From positions 434,001 to 498,000 of the forward strand of contig NZ_CP114901.1 in assembly GCF_027497175.1 (NCBI RefSeq): a stretch of 64,000 nucleotides of DNA, read 5' to 3'. The notes below the pieces were generated by a model. The model was given only the letters and a program-made list of their open reading frames with translations, was not told where the DNA came from and did no database searches. The DNA is from Verrucosispora sp. WMMD573. GTDB lineage: Bacteria > Actinomycetota > Actinomycetes > Mycobacteriales > Micromonosporaceae. Shown piece after piece: positions 1 to 7,299 of this stretch (the stretch's first letter is position 1; the number at the start of each line of letters is the position of its first letter). The translations under genes and the position numbers were made by a program.

Positions 1-540
1 CGCCCGCTCGATCTCGTCGGCACCGGTATCGCCGCCACGGAGATCGGCAGACCGCTCGACGCCGCAGCCCGGGCCGCGGTACTGCGGGCCGCCCCCGGCA
101 CCGGCACCGGCCCGCTGCGTCGGCCCCGCCCCGACCTGGTCGTGCAACTCGGCTGTGACCGGCCGGCAGCGCTGCTGGCCGCCGGTCATGCCCAACGGCG
201 GCAGCCGCACCTGCTGGTGGACATCCGGGAGGCAATGCCGACGGTCGGCCCGCTGGTCCGCCCGCCGATCGGCCCCTGCCTGCGCTGTCTCGACCTGCAC
301 CGGGCCGACCGGGACCCCGGCTGGCCGACGCTCGCGGCCCAGCTCGCCAGCGCCCCGCCCACCCCGGCCTGTGCCGTGAGTCTGCTGCTGGCGGCGACCG
401 GATACGCCGTCGGTGAGGCGTTGAGCCACCTCGACGGCGGCACCCCCGAGACCCTCGGCGGATCGGTCGAGGTGTTGGCCTCCGGCAACCTCCGGCGACG
501 CTACTGGCCGCCCCACCCGCGCTGCCGATGCGGCGGCTGA
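1..540 (+). CDS. E1-like (ThiF/MoeB/HesA-type) protein, 3' end only
   Basis: The frame is open from base 1, so this is the last 179 residues of a gene that starts outside the window. Two cysteine pairs are visible, GPCLRC in the middle and CRC in the last residues after HP. Paired cysteines of this kind hold the structural zinc in ThiF/MoeB-type E1-like proteins and in the related leader-binding proteins of azole RiPP pathways. The nucleotide-binding half lies upstream and cannot be checked. Its place next to an ABC1 kinase and whiB7 fits the conserved neighbourhood around mycobacterial Rv3196-Rv3197, so a housekeeping protein is more likely than a RiPP enzyme. Family assignment is inference. 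Confidence 0.55.
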   Translation, partial: RPLDLVGTGIAATEIGRPLDAAARAAVLRAAPGTGTGPLRRPRPDLVVQLGCDRPAALLAAGHAQRRQPHLLVDIREAMPTVGPLVRPPIGPCLRCLDLHRADRDPGWPTLAAQLASAPPTPACAVSLLLAATGYAVGEALSHLDGGTPETLGGSVEVLASGNLRRRYWPPHPRCRCGG

Positions 541-595
541 CCGATGGGCCGGCAGCGGGTGCGCCTGCACGGCAGCAGCGGGCCGGCCGAGTCGG

Positions 596-602
596 TAACA
601 AT
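596..602 (+). promoter_or_regulatory. -10 box of a probable leaderless promoter (ABC1 kinase gene)
   Basis: TAACAAT ends 6 bases before the GTG at 609 and there is no purine-rich ribosome binding site, so transcription probably begins at or next to the start codon. This fits the leaderless pattern seen at other genes in the window. Confidence 0.45.
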
Positions 603-608
603 GACCGA

Positions 609-1937
609 GTGACCGACATCCCGCGCCGGGCCGTGTCCCGGACCGCCAAGCTCGCCGCTCTGCCGCTCGGCTTCGCCGGACGGACCGTCCTCGGCATGGG
701 AAAGCGCGTCACCGGGCTCGCCTCCGATGTGATCTCCGCAGAGATCCAGCAACGCACGGCAGAGCAGTTGTTCAGCGTCCTCGGGCAGCTCAAGGGCGGG
801 GCGATGAAGTTCGGTCAGGCGCTGTCGGTGTTCGAGGCCGCCCTCCCGGAGGAGATCGCGGCGCCCTACCGGCAGGCGCTGACGAAACTCCAGGAGGCCG
901 CGCCGCCGCTGCCCGCCGCCAGCGTGCACAAGGTGCTGGCCGAGCAGCTGGGGCCAGCCTGGCGGGACCGGTTCGTGAGTTTCGACGACTCCCCGGCCGC
1001 CGCGGCAAGCATCGGGCAGGTGCACCGGGCCATCTGGCGGCTACCGGACGGTTCCGGCCGCGACGTCGCCGTGAAAATCCAGTATCCCGGTGCCGGTGAC
1101 GCCCTGCTCGCCGACCTGAAGCAGCTCTCCCGGCTCGGCGGCATGTTCCGGGCCATCCAGCCGGGGCTCGACATCAAGCCGCTCCTGGCCGAGCTGCGGG
1201 AGAGGATCACCGAGGAGCTGGACTACGAGCTGGAGGCGGAGTCGCAGCGGGCCTTCGCCGCCGGGTACGCCGACGACCCGGAAATCTACGTGCCGGAGGT
1301 CTGCTTCGCCTCGTCCCGCGTCCTGGTGACCGAGTGGATCGAGGGCACCCCGCTGGCCGACATCATCCGCTCCGGCAGCGAGGAGCAGCGCGACGCGGCG
1401 GGCCGCCTGATGGCCACCCTCCATCTCTCCGCGCCGGCTCGGGCCGGGCTGTTGCATGCCGACCCGCATCCGGGAAACTTCCGGCTGCTGCCCGACGGCC
1501 GGCTCGGCGTGATCGACTTCGGGGCGGTGGCCCGGATGCCGGAGGGTACGCCGGAACCGATCGGTCGAATCGCCGGGCTGGCCCTGCGCGGCGACGCCGA
1601 CGGGGTGGAGGCCGGGCTGCGGGCCGAGGGCTTCGTCAGTGGCACGGAGCCGATCGACGCGCACGCCCTGTTGGAGTTCCTGCGTCCGATGCTGGAGCCG
1701 ATCGCCGCCGACGAGTTCCGGTTCACCCGGGCCTGGCTGCGGGCCGAAGCGGCCCGGCTGGCGAGCCCCCGCTCCCCGGCGTACCAGTTCAGCCGACAGC
1801 TCAACCTGCCGCCGTCCTACCTGCTCATCCACCGGGTGACGCTCGGGTCGATCGGGGTGCTCTGCCAGCTGGAGGCCAAGGCCCCCTACCGGGGCATCCT
1901 GGAGCGCTGGCTACCGGGATTCGCCGCGGTCGGCTGA
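609..1937 (+). CDS. ABC1/UbiB-family atypical kinase (AarF-like)
   Basis: 442 residues, the usual size for actinobacterial ABC1 kinases. ABC1 hallmarks are in order: KFGQ (KxGQ motif, in place of a normal glycine loop), an alanine-rich segment ending SIGQVH, the lysine in VAVKIQYPG, the catalytic-loop sequence HADPHPGNF and the metal-binding IDFG. Family members act in quinone or lipid metabolism as ATPases/kinases; the substrate here is unknown. I start at the GTG at 609 because the frame upstream overlaps the previous gene and lacks family sequence, and a -10 box sits just ahead. It converges on the whiB7 operon across a shared hairpin, the same partner as mycobacterial Rv3197. Confidence 0.85.
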   Translation: MTDIPRRAVSRTAKLAALPLGFAGRTVLGMGKRVTGLASDVISAEIQQRTAEQLFSVLGQLKGGAMKFGQALSVFEAALPEEIAAPYRQALTKLQEAAPPLPAASVHKVLAEQLGPAWRDRFVSFDDSPAAAASIGQVHRAIWRLPDGSGRDVAVKIQYPGAGDALLADLKQLSRLGGMFRAIQPGLDIKPLLAELRERITEELDYELEAESQRAFAAGYADDPEIYVPEVCFASSRVLVTEWIEGTPLADIIRSGSEEQRDAAGRLMATLHLSAPARAGLLHADPHPGNFRLLPDGRLGVIDFGAVARMPEGTPEPIGRIAGLALRGDADGVEAGLRAEGFVSGTEPIDAHALLEFLRPMLEPIAADEFRFTRAWLRAEAARLASPRSPAYQFSRQLNLPPSYLLIHRVTLGSIGVLCQLEAKAPYRGILERWLPGFAAVG

Positions 1938-1952
1938 GCCCGGACGCGACGC

Positions 1953-1983
1953 GGCGGGCGGGGCCGAATGGTCCCCGCCCGCC
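1953..1983. terminator. Bidirectional hairpin between convergent genes
   Basis: A perfect 11-bp stem (GGCGGGCGGGG paired with CCCCGCCCGCC) with a 9-base loop lies 16 bases after the ABC1 kinase stop and 16 bases after the end of the whiB7 operon on the other strand. There is no U-tract, as is usual in high-GC actinomycetes. Confidence 0.65.
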
Positions 1984-1998
1984 GTCTGCGTGTTCGTC

Positions 1999-2235
1999 CT
2001 AGAGAACGCCCAGCTCGCGGGCTGACCGGGCGCGGCCGGTCATGGCGATGGTACGGGCGGATCGGGTTGCCTCAGTGCTCGTGGTGGTGCGACCGGCCTG
2101 AGGCCGGAGCATTCGAGCCCTCGACAACGCTTCGTGGAGTAGGTACATCTCGGCTCCGTTCGGAAGGTGCAGCACGGTGGTCAGCTTTCTCTCGGCCGGT
2201 GCGACACCGGCGGGGTCGGTCTGAATCGGGAACAT
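1999..2235 (-). CDS. Small conserved-looking protein translationally coupled to whiB7
   Basis: 78 residues beginning MFPIQTDPAGVAP. The ATG follows the whiB7 stop codon with a single base between (TGA-C-ATG), so it must be co-transcribed and is probably coupled. Composition looks coding: a central hydrophobic stretch (KLTTVLHLPNGAEMYLLHEA) is followed by an Arg/Thr/Ala-rich tail ending ARELGVL. No known domain recognised, no signal peptide, no membrane segment. Its position makes it a second product of the WhiB7 antibiotic-response unit; that role is inference. Confidence 0.7.
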   Translation of the reverse strand: MFPIQTDPAGVAPAERKLTTVLHLPNGAEMYLLHEALSRARMLRPQAGRTTTSTEATRSARTIAMTGRARSARELGVL

Positions 2236-2236
2236 G

Positions 2237-2602
2237 TCAGGCAGCCAGCCGGACAGCGCTGCGCGACGCGGCGAGACCATTGGCCGCCAGCCGCGCCTCG
2301 GCCTCGACCCGCAACTCGGCGTCACGGGCGAGATCCTCCTTGCGCGGGCGGCCACGGGGTCGCTTGCGCGGAACGACCGCGCCACGCTCGAAGATCTCGC
2401 CACCCCAGACGCCCCACGGCTCGGCCCGCTCGACCGCGCCGGCCAGGCACTCGACGCGCAGCGGGCAGTCCCCGCAGAGCGACTTGGCCAGTTCCAGCTC
2501 GGTGGGCGAGTCGGAGAACCACAGGTCGGGGTCGAACTTCCGGCAGGGCAGGTTCGCCTCCACCTCGACGCTCACGTCGAGTGGGGCCAACGCCAGACTC
2601 AT
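2237..2602 (-). CDS. whiB7: WhiB7/WblC-type transcriptional regulator
   Basis: 121 residues. Four cysteines at positions 20, 43, 46 and 52 (C-x22-C-x2-C-x5-C) bind the WhiB [4Fe-4S] cluster, followed by the turn GVWGG (64-68) that contacts the primary sigma factor. The RPRGRPRK stretch at 81-88 is the AT-hook that distinguishes WhiB7 from other Wbl proteins. WhiB7 activates intrinsic resistance to ribosome-targeting antibiotics with SigA, at promoters with an AT-rich element just upstream of -35. The ATG has a good site (AGAGGTGA) 7 bases ahead. Downstream of uvrD2 and beside the ABC1 kinase gene, exactly as in mycobacteria. The C-terminal 30 residues after the hook are basic/alanine-rich. 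Confidence 0.93.
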   Translation of the reverse strand: MSLALAPLDVSVEVEANLPCRKFDPDLWFSDSPTELELAKSLCGDCPLRVECLAGAVERAEPWGVWGGEIFERGAVVPRKRPRGRPRKEDLARDAELRVEAEARLAANGLAASRSAVRLAA

Positions 2603-2670
2603 CGCCCGGTCACCTCTCTCTCACTGCGATCTCGTGGATCGCTGTTGCGACGTACTTCGGCGGGCGGTGC

Positions 2671-2715
2671 AAAAAACTGAGGCCGCGGATCCCGGTGTGC
2701 GGGTTCCGCGGCCTC
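2671..2715 (-). terminator. Intrinsic terminator (attenuator) in the whiB7 leader
   Basis: On the minus strand a stem of 11 bp (GAGGCCGCGGA with its complement), plus a further 3 bp inside after one mismatch, is followed at once by CAGTTTTTT. A true U-tract is rare at this GC content. It lies about 70 bases upstream of the whiB7 ATG, so it would stop transcription before the gene. Confidence 0.85.
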
Positions 2716-2758
2716 GAGGTGAGCCGGTGGTCTGTGGTCAGACCGGTCTACCTCGAGG
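2712..2758 (-). promoter_or_regulatory. Candidate antiterminator hairpin of the whiB7 leader
   Basis: Two copies of the self-complementary octamer CCTCGAGG (2712-2719 and 2751-2758) can pair with each other around an inner perfect hairpin (GGTCTG/CAGACC, 2729-2744). The downstream copy includes the first bases of the terminator stem, so the two structures compete. The stop codon of the leader ORF (2738-2740) lies inside the inner hairpin. Pairing is read from sequence; regulation is inference. Confidence 0.6.
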
Positions 2759-3022
2759 TGGAACACCGCGGACGTCCATCCGCTTGTTGACGCCATCGAC
2801 GCCCTTGCCCGTGAAGCCACTGCTTCCCTGGAGCCCGTTCGTGACCGGTGCGAGGATCAGCTCGGCCTGAATCTCGGCCCGGTGCACCTGCGGAGCCCAC
2901 GGTCGCGCAGCGACGGCGGTGGCCCGGACTTCCGCCAGCGGAGCGGCGGTCGTCAAGGCAGCCGACAGCGGAGCGACGGCAACGGGCAGCGCCGTCGGAC
3001 GCTGGTAGATGTAGCTCTCCAT
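2738..3022 (-). CDS. Leader ORF (uORF) of whiB7, 94 codons
   Basis: Starts at an ATG with the best ribosome binding site in the window (AAGGAGG, 8 bases ahead) and encodes 94 residues beginning MESYIYQRPTALPV. No domain recognised; Ala/Val/Pro-rich in the first two thirds, Gly/Arg/Lys-rich at the end, no convincing signal or membrane segment. It lies between the whiB7 promoter and terminator, and its stop falls within the candidate antiterminator, the arrangement expected of a ribosome-sensing leader ORF. whiB7/wblC genes are known to be controlled by uORF-dependent attenuation; the length and sequence of this one are not something I recognise. It could also encode a functional small protein. 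Confidence 0.7.
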   Translation of the reverse strand: MESYIYQRPTALPVAVAPLSAALTTAAPLAEVRATAVAARPWAPQVHRAEIQAELILAPVTNGLQGSSGFTGKGVDGVNKRMDVRGVPPRGRPV

Positions 3023-3112
3023 CGGTGCCACCTCCTTGACGTGCACTCGTGGTCGACCCGGAAACAGACCCCGTGAGCAGCCCGAACAGGGCCCCTTCCG
3101 AGGTGTGCCCTG

Positions 3113-3151
3113 AGGCTATGCCGGCCGGTGGGGCGAGGGCAAACGAATTAA
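3113..3151 (-). promoter_or_regulatory. whiB7 promoter with WhiB7-type AT element
   Basis: Reading on the minus strand: TTAATT (3146-3151), then exactly 3 bases, then -35 TTGCCC (3137-3142), an 18-base spacer, and -10 TAGCCT (3113-3118). An AT-rich element 3 bp upstream of -35 is the known recognition feature of WhiB7-dependent promoters and implies autoregulation. Predicted start near 3105, about 80 bases before the leader ORF. Confidence 0.6.
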
Positions 3152-3160
3152 CGGTCGGAT

Positions 3161-5314
3161 TCAGAAAGTTTTCTGCGGGCAGATTTCGTCGACGGTCGCG
3201 CCACCCACCAACGCCAGCACCGCCTCCCCGTACAGGCCCAGTTTGCGCGGTCCGATCCCGGCGATCGCGACCAGCTCCTCGGCCCGGCCCGGCCGCCGCT
3301 CGGCCAGTGCCACAAGCGTCGCGTCGGTGAACACCACGTACGCGGGCACCTTCTGCGTGCCGGCCACCCGAGACCGCCACTCGCGTAGCCGCTCGTGCAA
3401 CTCGTCGTCGATGTCGGAGGGACAGGTGGCGCACCGGCCCAGCTTGCGGTCCGGCCCGGCGAGCAGGGTCGTGCCGCAGATCCGGCAGGACACGATCCGG
3501 GTGGCGGGCCGCCGCTGCGGGGTCCGCCCCGGCCGTTGCGCGTCGACCCGTTCCGTCGCGCCGGCGGGCGCGAGTTGCGGCAGGAATCGACTCGGTCGCC
3601 GGGGCCGGCCGCCCGGCGAGCGCGCCGAGGCGTACGACAGCCAGAGCCACTGGCGGGCCCGGGTGATACCGACGTAGAGCAGTCGGCGTTCCTCCTCGAC
3701 CTGTTCGGTGGTGCGCGCGTACGTGGTGGGCAGGGTGCCCTCGGCCAGGCCGACCAGGAAGACCGCGTCCCACTCCAGCCCCTTGGCGGAGTGCAGGGAG
3801 GCCAGCGTCACGCCGTCCACGGTCGGCACGTGCTGCTGGGCCGCCCGCCGGGCCAGTTCCTCGGTGAAGTCGGTCAGGGTGACCGGGCGCTCCACCGTGG
3901 CGGCCACGCCCAGCGGCAGGATCTCCGGGGTGGCCGCGTACTCCTCGGCGAGCTGCACCAGCGCGGCCAGTGCCTCCCACCGCTCGCGGGCGGCACCCCC
4001 CGCCGGCGGAGCATCGGGTGCCCATCCGACGCCGGCCAACGCCTCGACCACCGCTGCCCGCAGCGGGGTCTCACCCGGCAGCGACCGGGTCGCCGCGCGC
4101 AGCGCGACCATCGCCTGGCGAACCTCGGCGCGTTCGAAGAACCGTTCCGCCCCCTGGACCTGGTAGGGCACACCGGCCTCGGCGAGCGCCTTCTCGTACG
4201 CCTCGGACTGCGCGTTGGTGCGGAACAGCACGGCGATCTCGCGGGCCGGGGTACCGGCGCCGATCAGCGCCCGACAGCGGGCGGCGACCGCGGCGGCCTC
4301 GGCCGGCTCGTCGGTGAAGATCCGCCGCTCCGGCTCCGGGCCGGCCGGCTGCTGCCCGACCAGCTCCAGGCGCAGCCGCGCCTCGGTGCCCCGCGCCTGC
4401 GAGATGACCGCGTTGGCAAGCCCGACCACCTGCGGCGTCGACCGGTAGTCGCGGACCAGCCGGACCACGGTGGCCGCCCGGTGCCGACGCGGGAAGTCGA
4501 CCAGGTACGCCGAGGTGGCCCCGGTGAACGAGTAGATGGTCTGGGAGGCGTCGCCGACCACGGTCAGGTCGTCCCGTCCGCCGAGCCAGGCGTCCAGCAG
4601 CCGCTGCTGCAACGGGTTGACGTCCTGGTACTCGTCGACGACGAAGTGCCGGTACTGGTTGCGGACCTGCTCGGCGACGTCCGGATGCTCCTCGATCCCC
4701 CAGACCGCGGCACGCAGCACGTCCTCGAAGTCGATCACCCCACCGGTCCGCTTGAGCCTCTCATAGGCGGCGAACACCTCCGCCACCTTTGCCGGCTCGT
4801 GCGAGGTCTCGCGCAGCGCCTTGGCGGCGGCCACCACGTACTCGCCCGGCTCGACGAGGGAGGACTTGGCCCATTCGATCTCACCGGCGAGGTCACGTGC
4901 GGCCGTCCGGTCGGCGCGCAGGCCGGCTCGCGCCGCGGCGAGAGTGACCAACCTGACCTTGCTGTCCAGCAGCTCGGGCATGGCCCGGCCGTCGAGCAGC
5001 CGCGGTGCGAAGTAACGCACCTGCCGCAGCGCAGCCGCGTGGAAGGTGCGCGCCTGCACGCTGGCCACGCCGGCCACGGCGAGCCGCTGACGCAATTCCG
5101 CGGCGGCCCGGGCGGTGAAGGTGACCGCGAGCACATGCCGGGCCGAGATCTCACCGGTCAGTGCCCGGTACGCGATCCGGGACGTGACGGCCCGGGTCTT
5201 GCCGGTACCGGCACCGGCGAGTACGCAGACCGGGCCGGCCGGGGCGGTCACCGCCGCGCGTTGCTCCGGATCGAGCCCGGCAAGCACGCGTTCGGACGCG
5301 GAGTTAACCACCAC
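3161..5314 (-). CDS. uvrD2: ATP-dependent DNA helicase UvrD2
   Basis: 717 residues from the chosen start. Superfamily 1A motifs are present: Walker A GAGTGKT, the DEYQD box of motif II, VVGDASQTIYSFTGA of motif III, and the C-terminal ITRARQWLWLSYA of motif VI. The tail has the two UvrD2-specific parts: a four-cysteine zinc module (CRICGTTLL...CATC) and an HRDC domain at the very end. Mycobacterial UvrD2 is an essential 3'-5' helicase whose unwinding depends on the zinc module. I start at GTG 5314 because a -10 box (GACAAT) lies 8 bases ahead and the upstream residues are not family-like. It shares a divergent promoter region with the mycoredoxin gene. Confidence 0.92.
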   Translation of the reverse strand: MVVNSASERVLAGLDPEQRAAVTAPAGPVCVLAGAGTGKTRAVTSRIAYRALTGEISARHVLAVTFTARAAAELRQRLAVAGVASVQARTFHAAALRQVRYFAPRLLDGRAMPELLDSKVRLVTLAAARAGLRADRTAARDLAGEIEWAKSSLVEPGEYVVAAAKALRETSHEPAKVAEVFAAYERLKRTGGVIDFEDVLRAAVWGIEEHPDVAEQVRNQYRHFVVDEYQDVNPLQQRLLDAWLGGRDDLTVVGDASQTIYSFTGATSAYLVDFPRRHRAATVVRLVRDYRSTPQVVGLANAVISQARGTEARLRLELVGQQPAGPEPERRIFTDEPAEAAAVAARCRALIGAGTPAREIAVLFRTNAQSEAYEKALAEAGVPYQVQGAERFFERAEVRQAMVALRAATRSLPGETPLRAAVVEALAGVGWAPDAPPAGGAARERWEALAALVQLAEEYAATPEILPLGVAATVERPVTLTDFTEELARRAAQQHVPTVDGVTLASLHSAKGLEWDAVFLVGLAEGTLPTTYARTTEQVEEERRLLYVGITRARQWLWLSYASARSPGGRPRRPSRFLPQLAPAGATERVDAQRPGRTPQRRPATRIVSCRICGTTLLAGPDRKLGRCATCPSDIDDELHERLREWRSRVAGTQKVPAYVVFTDATLVALAERRPGRAEELVAIAGIGPRKLGLYGEAVLALVGGATVDEICPQKTF

Positions 5315-5319
5315 AGCGG

Positions 5320-5346
5320 GGAATTGTCGCAGCTTCTCCGGACGTT
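5320..5346 (+). promoter_or_regulatory. SigR/SigH-type promoter for mycoredoxin, overlapping the uvrD2 -10 box
   Basis: GGAAT (5320-5324), 19 bases, GTT (5344-5346) matches the disulfide-stress sigma factor consensus GGAAT-N18/19-GTT. Mycoredoxin genes belong to this regulon in Streptomyces. The -35 element overlaps the minus-strand -10 box of uvrD2 (GACAAT, 5323-5328). Confidence 0.6.
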
Positions 5347-5406
5347 GCAGCGGATAGCCTGTGCTTGATCGGCAAGCCACCGGGCGCGACGTTGGAGGAT
5401 CTCACC

Positions 5407-5649
5407 ATGCTGACGATGTATTCCACTCCCTGGTGCGGCTACTGCCACCGGCTGAAGTCGCAGCTCGACCGGGAGGGGATCGCCTACCAGGTGGTCGACA
5501 TCGAGCGGGATCCGGCGGCCGCGACGTTCGTCATGCAGGTCAACGGCGGCAACCAGACGGTACCCACGCTGCGCTTCGCCGACGGCAGCGCGCTGACCAA
5601 CCCGTCGATCAACCAGGTCAAGCAGCACCTGGCGAGCATCGCCGCCTGA
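5407..5649 (+). CDS. mrx1: Mycoredoxin-1 (mycothiol-dependent glutaredoxin-like protein)
   Basis: 80 residues with a single thioredoxin fold. The redox motif WCGYC lies at residues 10-14, and the TVP cis-proline and GG-type turn of glutaredoxins follow in NQTVPTLRFADG. Mycoredoxins use mycothiol to reduce mixed disulfides; mshB in this window supplies a mycothiol-synthesis step. The ATG at 5407 has GGAGG 6 bases upstream. Length and position next to uvrD2 match mycobacterial Rv3198A. Confidence 0.9.
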   Translation: MLTMYSTPWCGYCHRLKSQLDREGIAYQVVDIERDPAAATFVMQVNGGNQTVPTLRFADGSALTNPSINQVKQHLASIAA

Positions 5650-5690
5650 CCGCACCGGCACACTTCCCGCGCTCCCCTCGCCTCTTCCGC

Positions 5691-5750
5691 ACCGATCATG
5701 AAGTTGTTGCCCAGGTAGGCGCCTACCTGGGCAACAACTTCATGGTCAAC
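5691..5750. repeat. Palindromic element, copy C (GATCATG-end family)
   Basis: A near-perfect palindrome: 27-bp arms at 5694-5720 and 5721-5747 with no loop and a single T/G mismatch. It begins GATCATGAAGTTGTTGCC. It lies 44 bases after the mycoredoxin stop, and its right end contains the stop codon of the converging MFS gene. It can act as a bidirectional terminator, but its ends match three other elements in the window. Confidence 0.85.
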
Positions 5751-7083
5751 TGCGCCGGAGGGGGTCGAGGGCGACGATCTCGGCCTCGGGTGCTCGGCGT
5801 TGGGCGGGAACCGGGAGCCGCACCGGCGGCCCGGGGGGTGGACTCAGGTGGCGGCCACGCCAGAGGTAGTTGCCGGCGAGCAGGGTCGCCAGGCCGACCG
5901 TCGCGAAGACCAGCCGGTAATCGAGCAGGGCGACGACAAGCGCGCCCATGCCGATCGAGAGCGCCTGCGGGAACCTGACCGCCGCCTCGGCGGCGGCGGC
6001 CACCCGGCCGAGTAGTTCCGGTGGGGTCCGTCGCTGGATCAGGGTGTGCAGCCCGACCAGGGTCAGCGGCAGCGACAGGCCCGCCACCAGCACCGCGGCG
6101 AGGCCGAGCCACAGATTCGGGTACGCCAGCATCAGCGCGGCAGGTCCGAAGAGCGCCACTCCGAGAGCCAGGGCACCCAGCTCACCGACCCGCCGCAGCA
6201 CGGCGGCGGAGAGCAGCCCACCCGCCAGGCCACCGATGCCCTGCACGGTGAAGAGCACGCCGACGAACGCCGGTTCCCGCCCGAGCCCCCGGTCCACGTA
6301 GGCGAAAATCAACGACTCGGTGAAGCCCATCACCAGTGAACCGAGGCCGTAGCCGAGCAGCGCCCGCCGCAGTGCCGGCTCGGTCGCGAGGTGGCGGAGT
6401 CCGGCGACCAACTCCCGCGGCAAACGCGTCCGGTGCCCGGAGCCACCGGCCGACGTGTGCGGCGTCGGCGACCTGCCTGACGTGGGCGGAACTGACGGCG
6501 CAAGCGACGCGCCGGGCGTGGCGACCGTCTGCGGCGCGCCGACCACCACGGCGGCGACCAGAAATCCGACAATTCCCACCAGGGCCAGCAGCCAGCCGCC
6601 GAGCGCCACGTAGAGGCCGGCACCGGCGAGCGGGCCGATCAACCGCAGTCCCTGCCGCGCCGTCTGCAACGCCCCGTTGGCCTCGCCGAGCAGGTCCGGC
6701 GGCACCAGTTCCCGCACCAGCCGGCTGAGCACCGCCCCGACGGTCAGGTTCGACAGCCCGTACAGCGCGGCCACCGCGTAGATGATCCACATGTCGCCCG
6801 CGTCACGGACCGCGAAGAGCGGGGTGAGCAGCAGCGCCGTCGCGAGGTTGGTGACCACGAAGAGGGGACGCCGCGGACACCTGTCGACGAACCAGCCGAC
6901 CAGCGGCGCCAGCACGCGTGGCACGAGGATGACGAAGATCGTGGCACCGGCGAGGCCGTCCGATCCGGTGAGGTCCTTCACCCATACAGCGAGCGCCAGC
7001 AGCAGGATCGACTCGGCGGCCATGCTGGCCGACAGCCCACCGAAGAGCAGGCGGAAGTCCGGGCGACTCAGGACGGTGCGCAT
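5746..7083 (-). CDS. Major facilitator superfamily transporter
   Basis: 445 residues with about 12 hydrophobic helices in two groups of six around a hydrophilic Pro/Ser/Thr/His-rich loop near residues 195-225. The sequence FVDRCPRRPLFVV after helix 2 is the MFS loop 2-3 signature (GxxxDRxGRR type) in degenerate form. The best family guess is a drug or metabolite exporter of the DHA1/enterobactin-exporter type; no substrate can be read. I start at ATG 7083 because GGAGG stands 4 bases ahead and the upstream frame is not hydrophobic. The stop codon lies inside palindromic repeat C. The 216 bases from 7084 to 7299 separate it from the divergent XRE gene and hold no other gene I can see. Confidence 0.85.
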   Translation of the reverse strand: MRTVLSRPDFRLLFGGLSASMAAESILLLALAVWVKDLTGSDGLAGATIFVILVPRVLAPLVGWFVDRCPRRPLFVVTNLATALLLTPLFAVRDAGDMWIIYAVAALYGLSNLTVGAVLSRLVRELVPPDLLGEANGALQTARQGLRLIGPLAGAGLYVALGGWLLALVGIVGFLVAAVVVGAPQTVATPGASLAPSVPPTSGRSPTPHTSAGGSGHRTRLPRELVAGLRHLATEPALRRALLGYGLGSLVMGFTESLIFAYVDRGLGREPAFVGVLFTVQGIGGLAGGLLSAAVLRRVGELGALALGVALFGPAALMLAYPNLWLGLAAVLVAGLSLPLTLVGLHTLIQRRTPPELLGRVAAAAEAAVRFPQALSIGMGALVVALLDYRLVFATVGLATLLAGNYLWRGRHLSPPPGPPVRLPVPAQRRAPEAEIVALDPLRRS

Positions 7084-7299
7084 TGATCCTCCGTTGGCGC
7101 GACTCGGGACGGTGGGCGGGGTCGGCGGGGCCGACGACGCGGATCGCGCCGACCGGAGTCGCTGTCGGGTCTGCGTATTTCTGGTGACACGCCCTCCGCC
7201 GGCACCTCCGGCGGAGGGCGCGACGTCCATACTGACCGTGGGGGGCGAATTTCATACAGTTACCGTCGCGTCCGCGGCGGTCGACGGAAAGAGGACACT

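Noticed and set aside
1..3022. RiPP cluster formed by the E1-like gene and the 94-residue ORF
   Set aside because: The genes around are the conserved ABC1-whiB7-uvrD2 core, the ORF lies in the whiB7 leader, and no other maturation enzyme or transporter dedicated to a peptide is present.
3395..5368. 657-codon open frame opposite uvrD2
   Set aside because: Same shadow effect; UvrD2 motifs are on the other strand.
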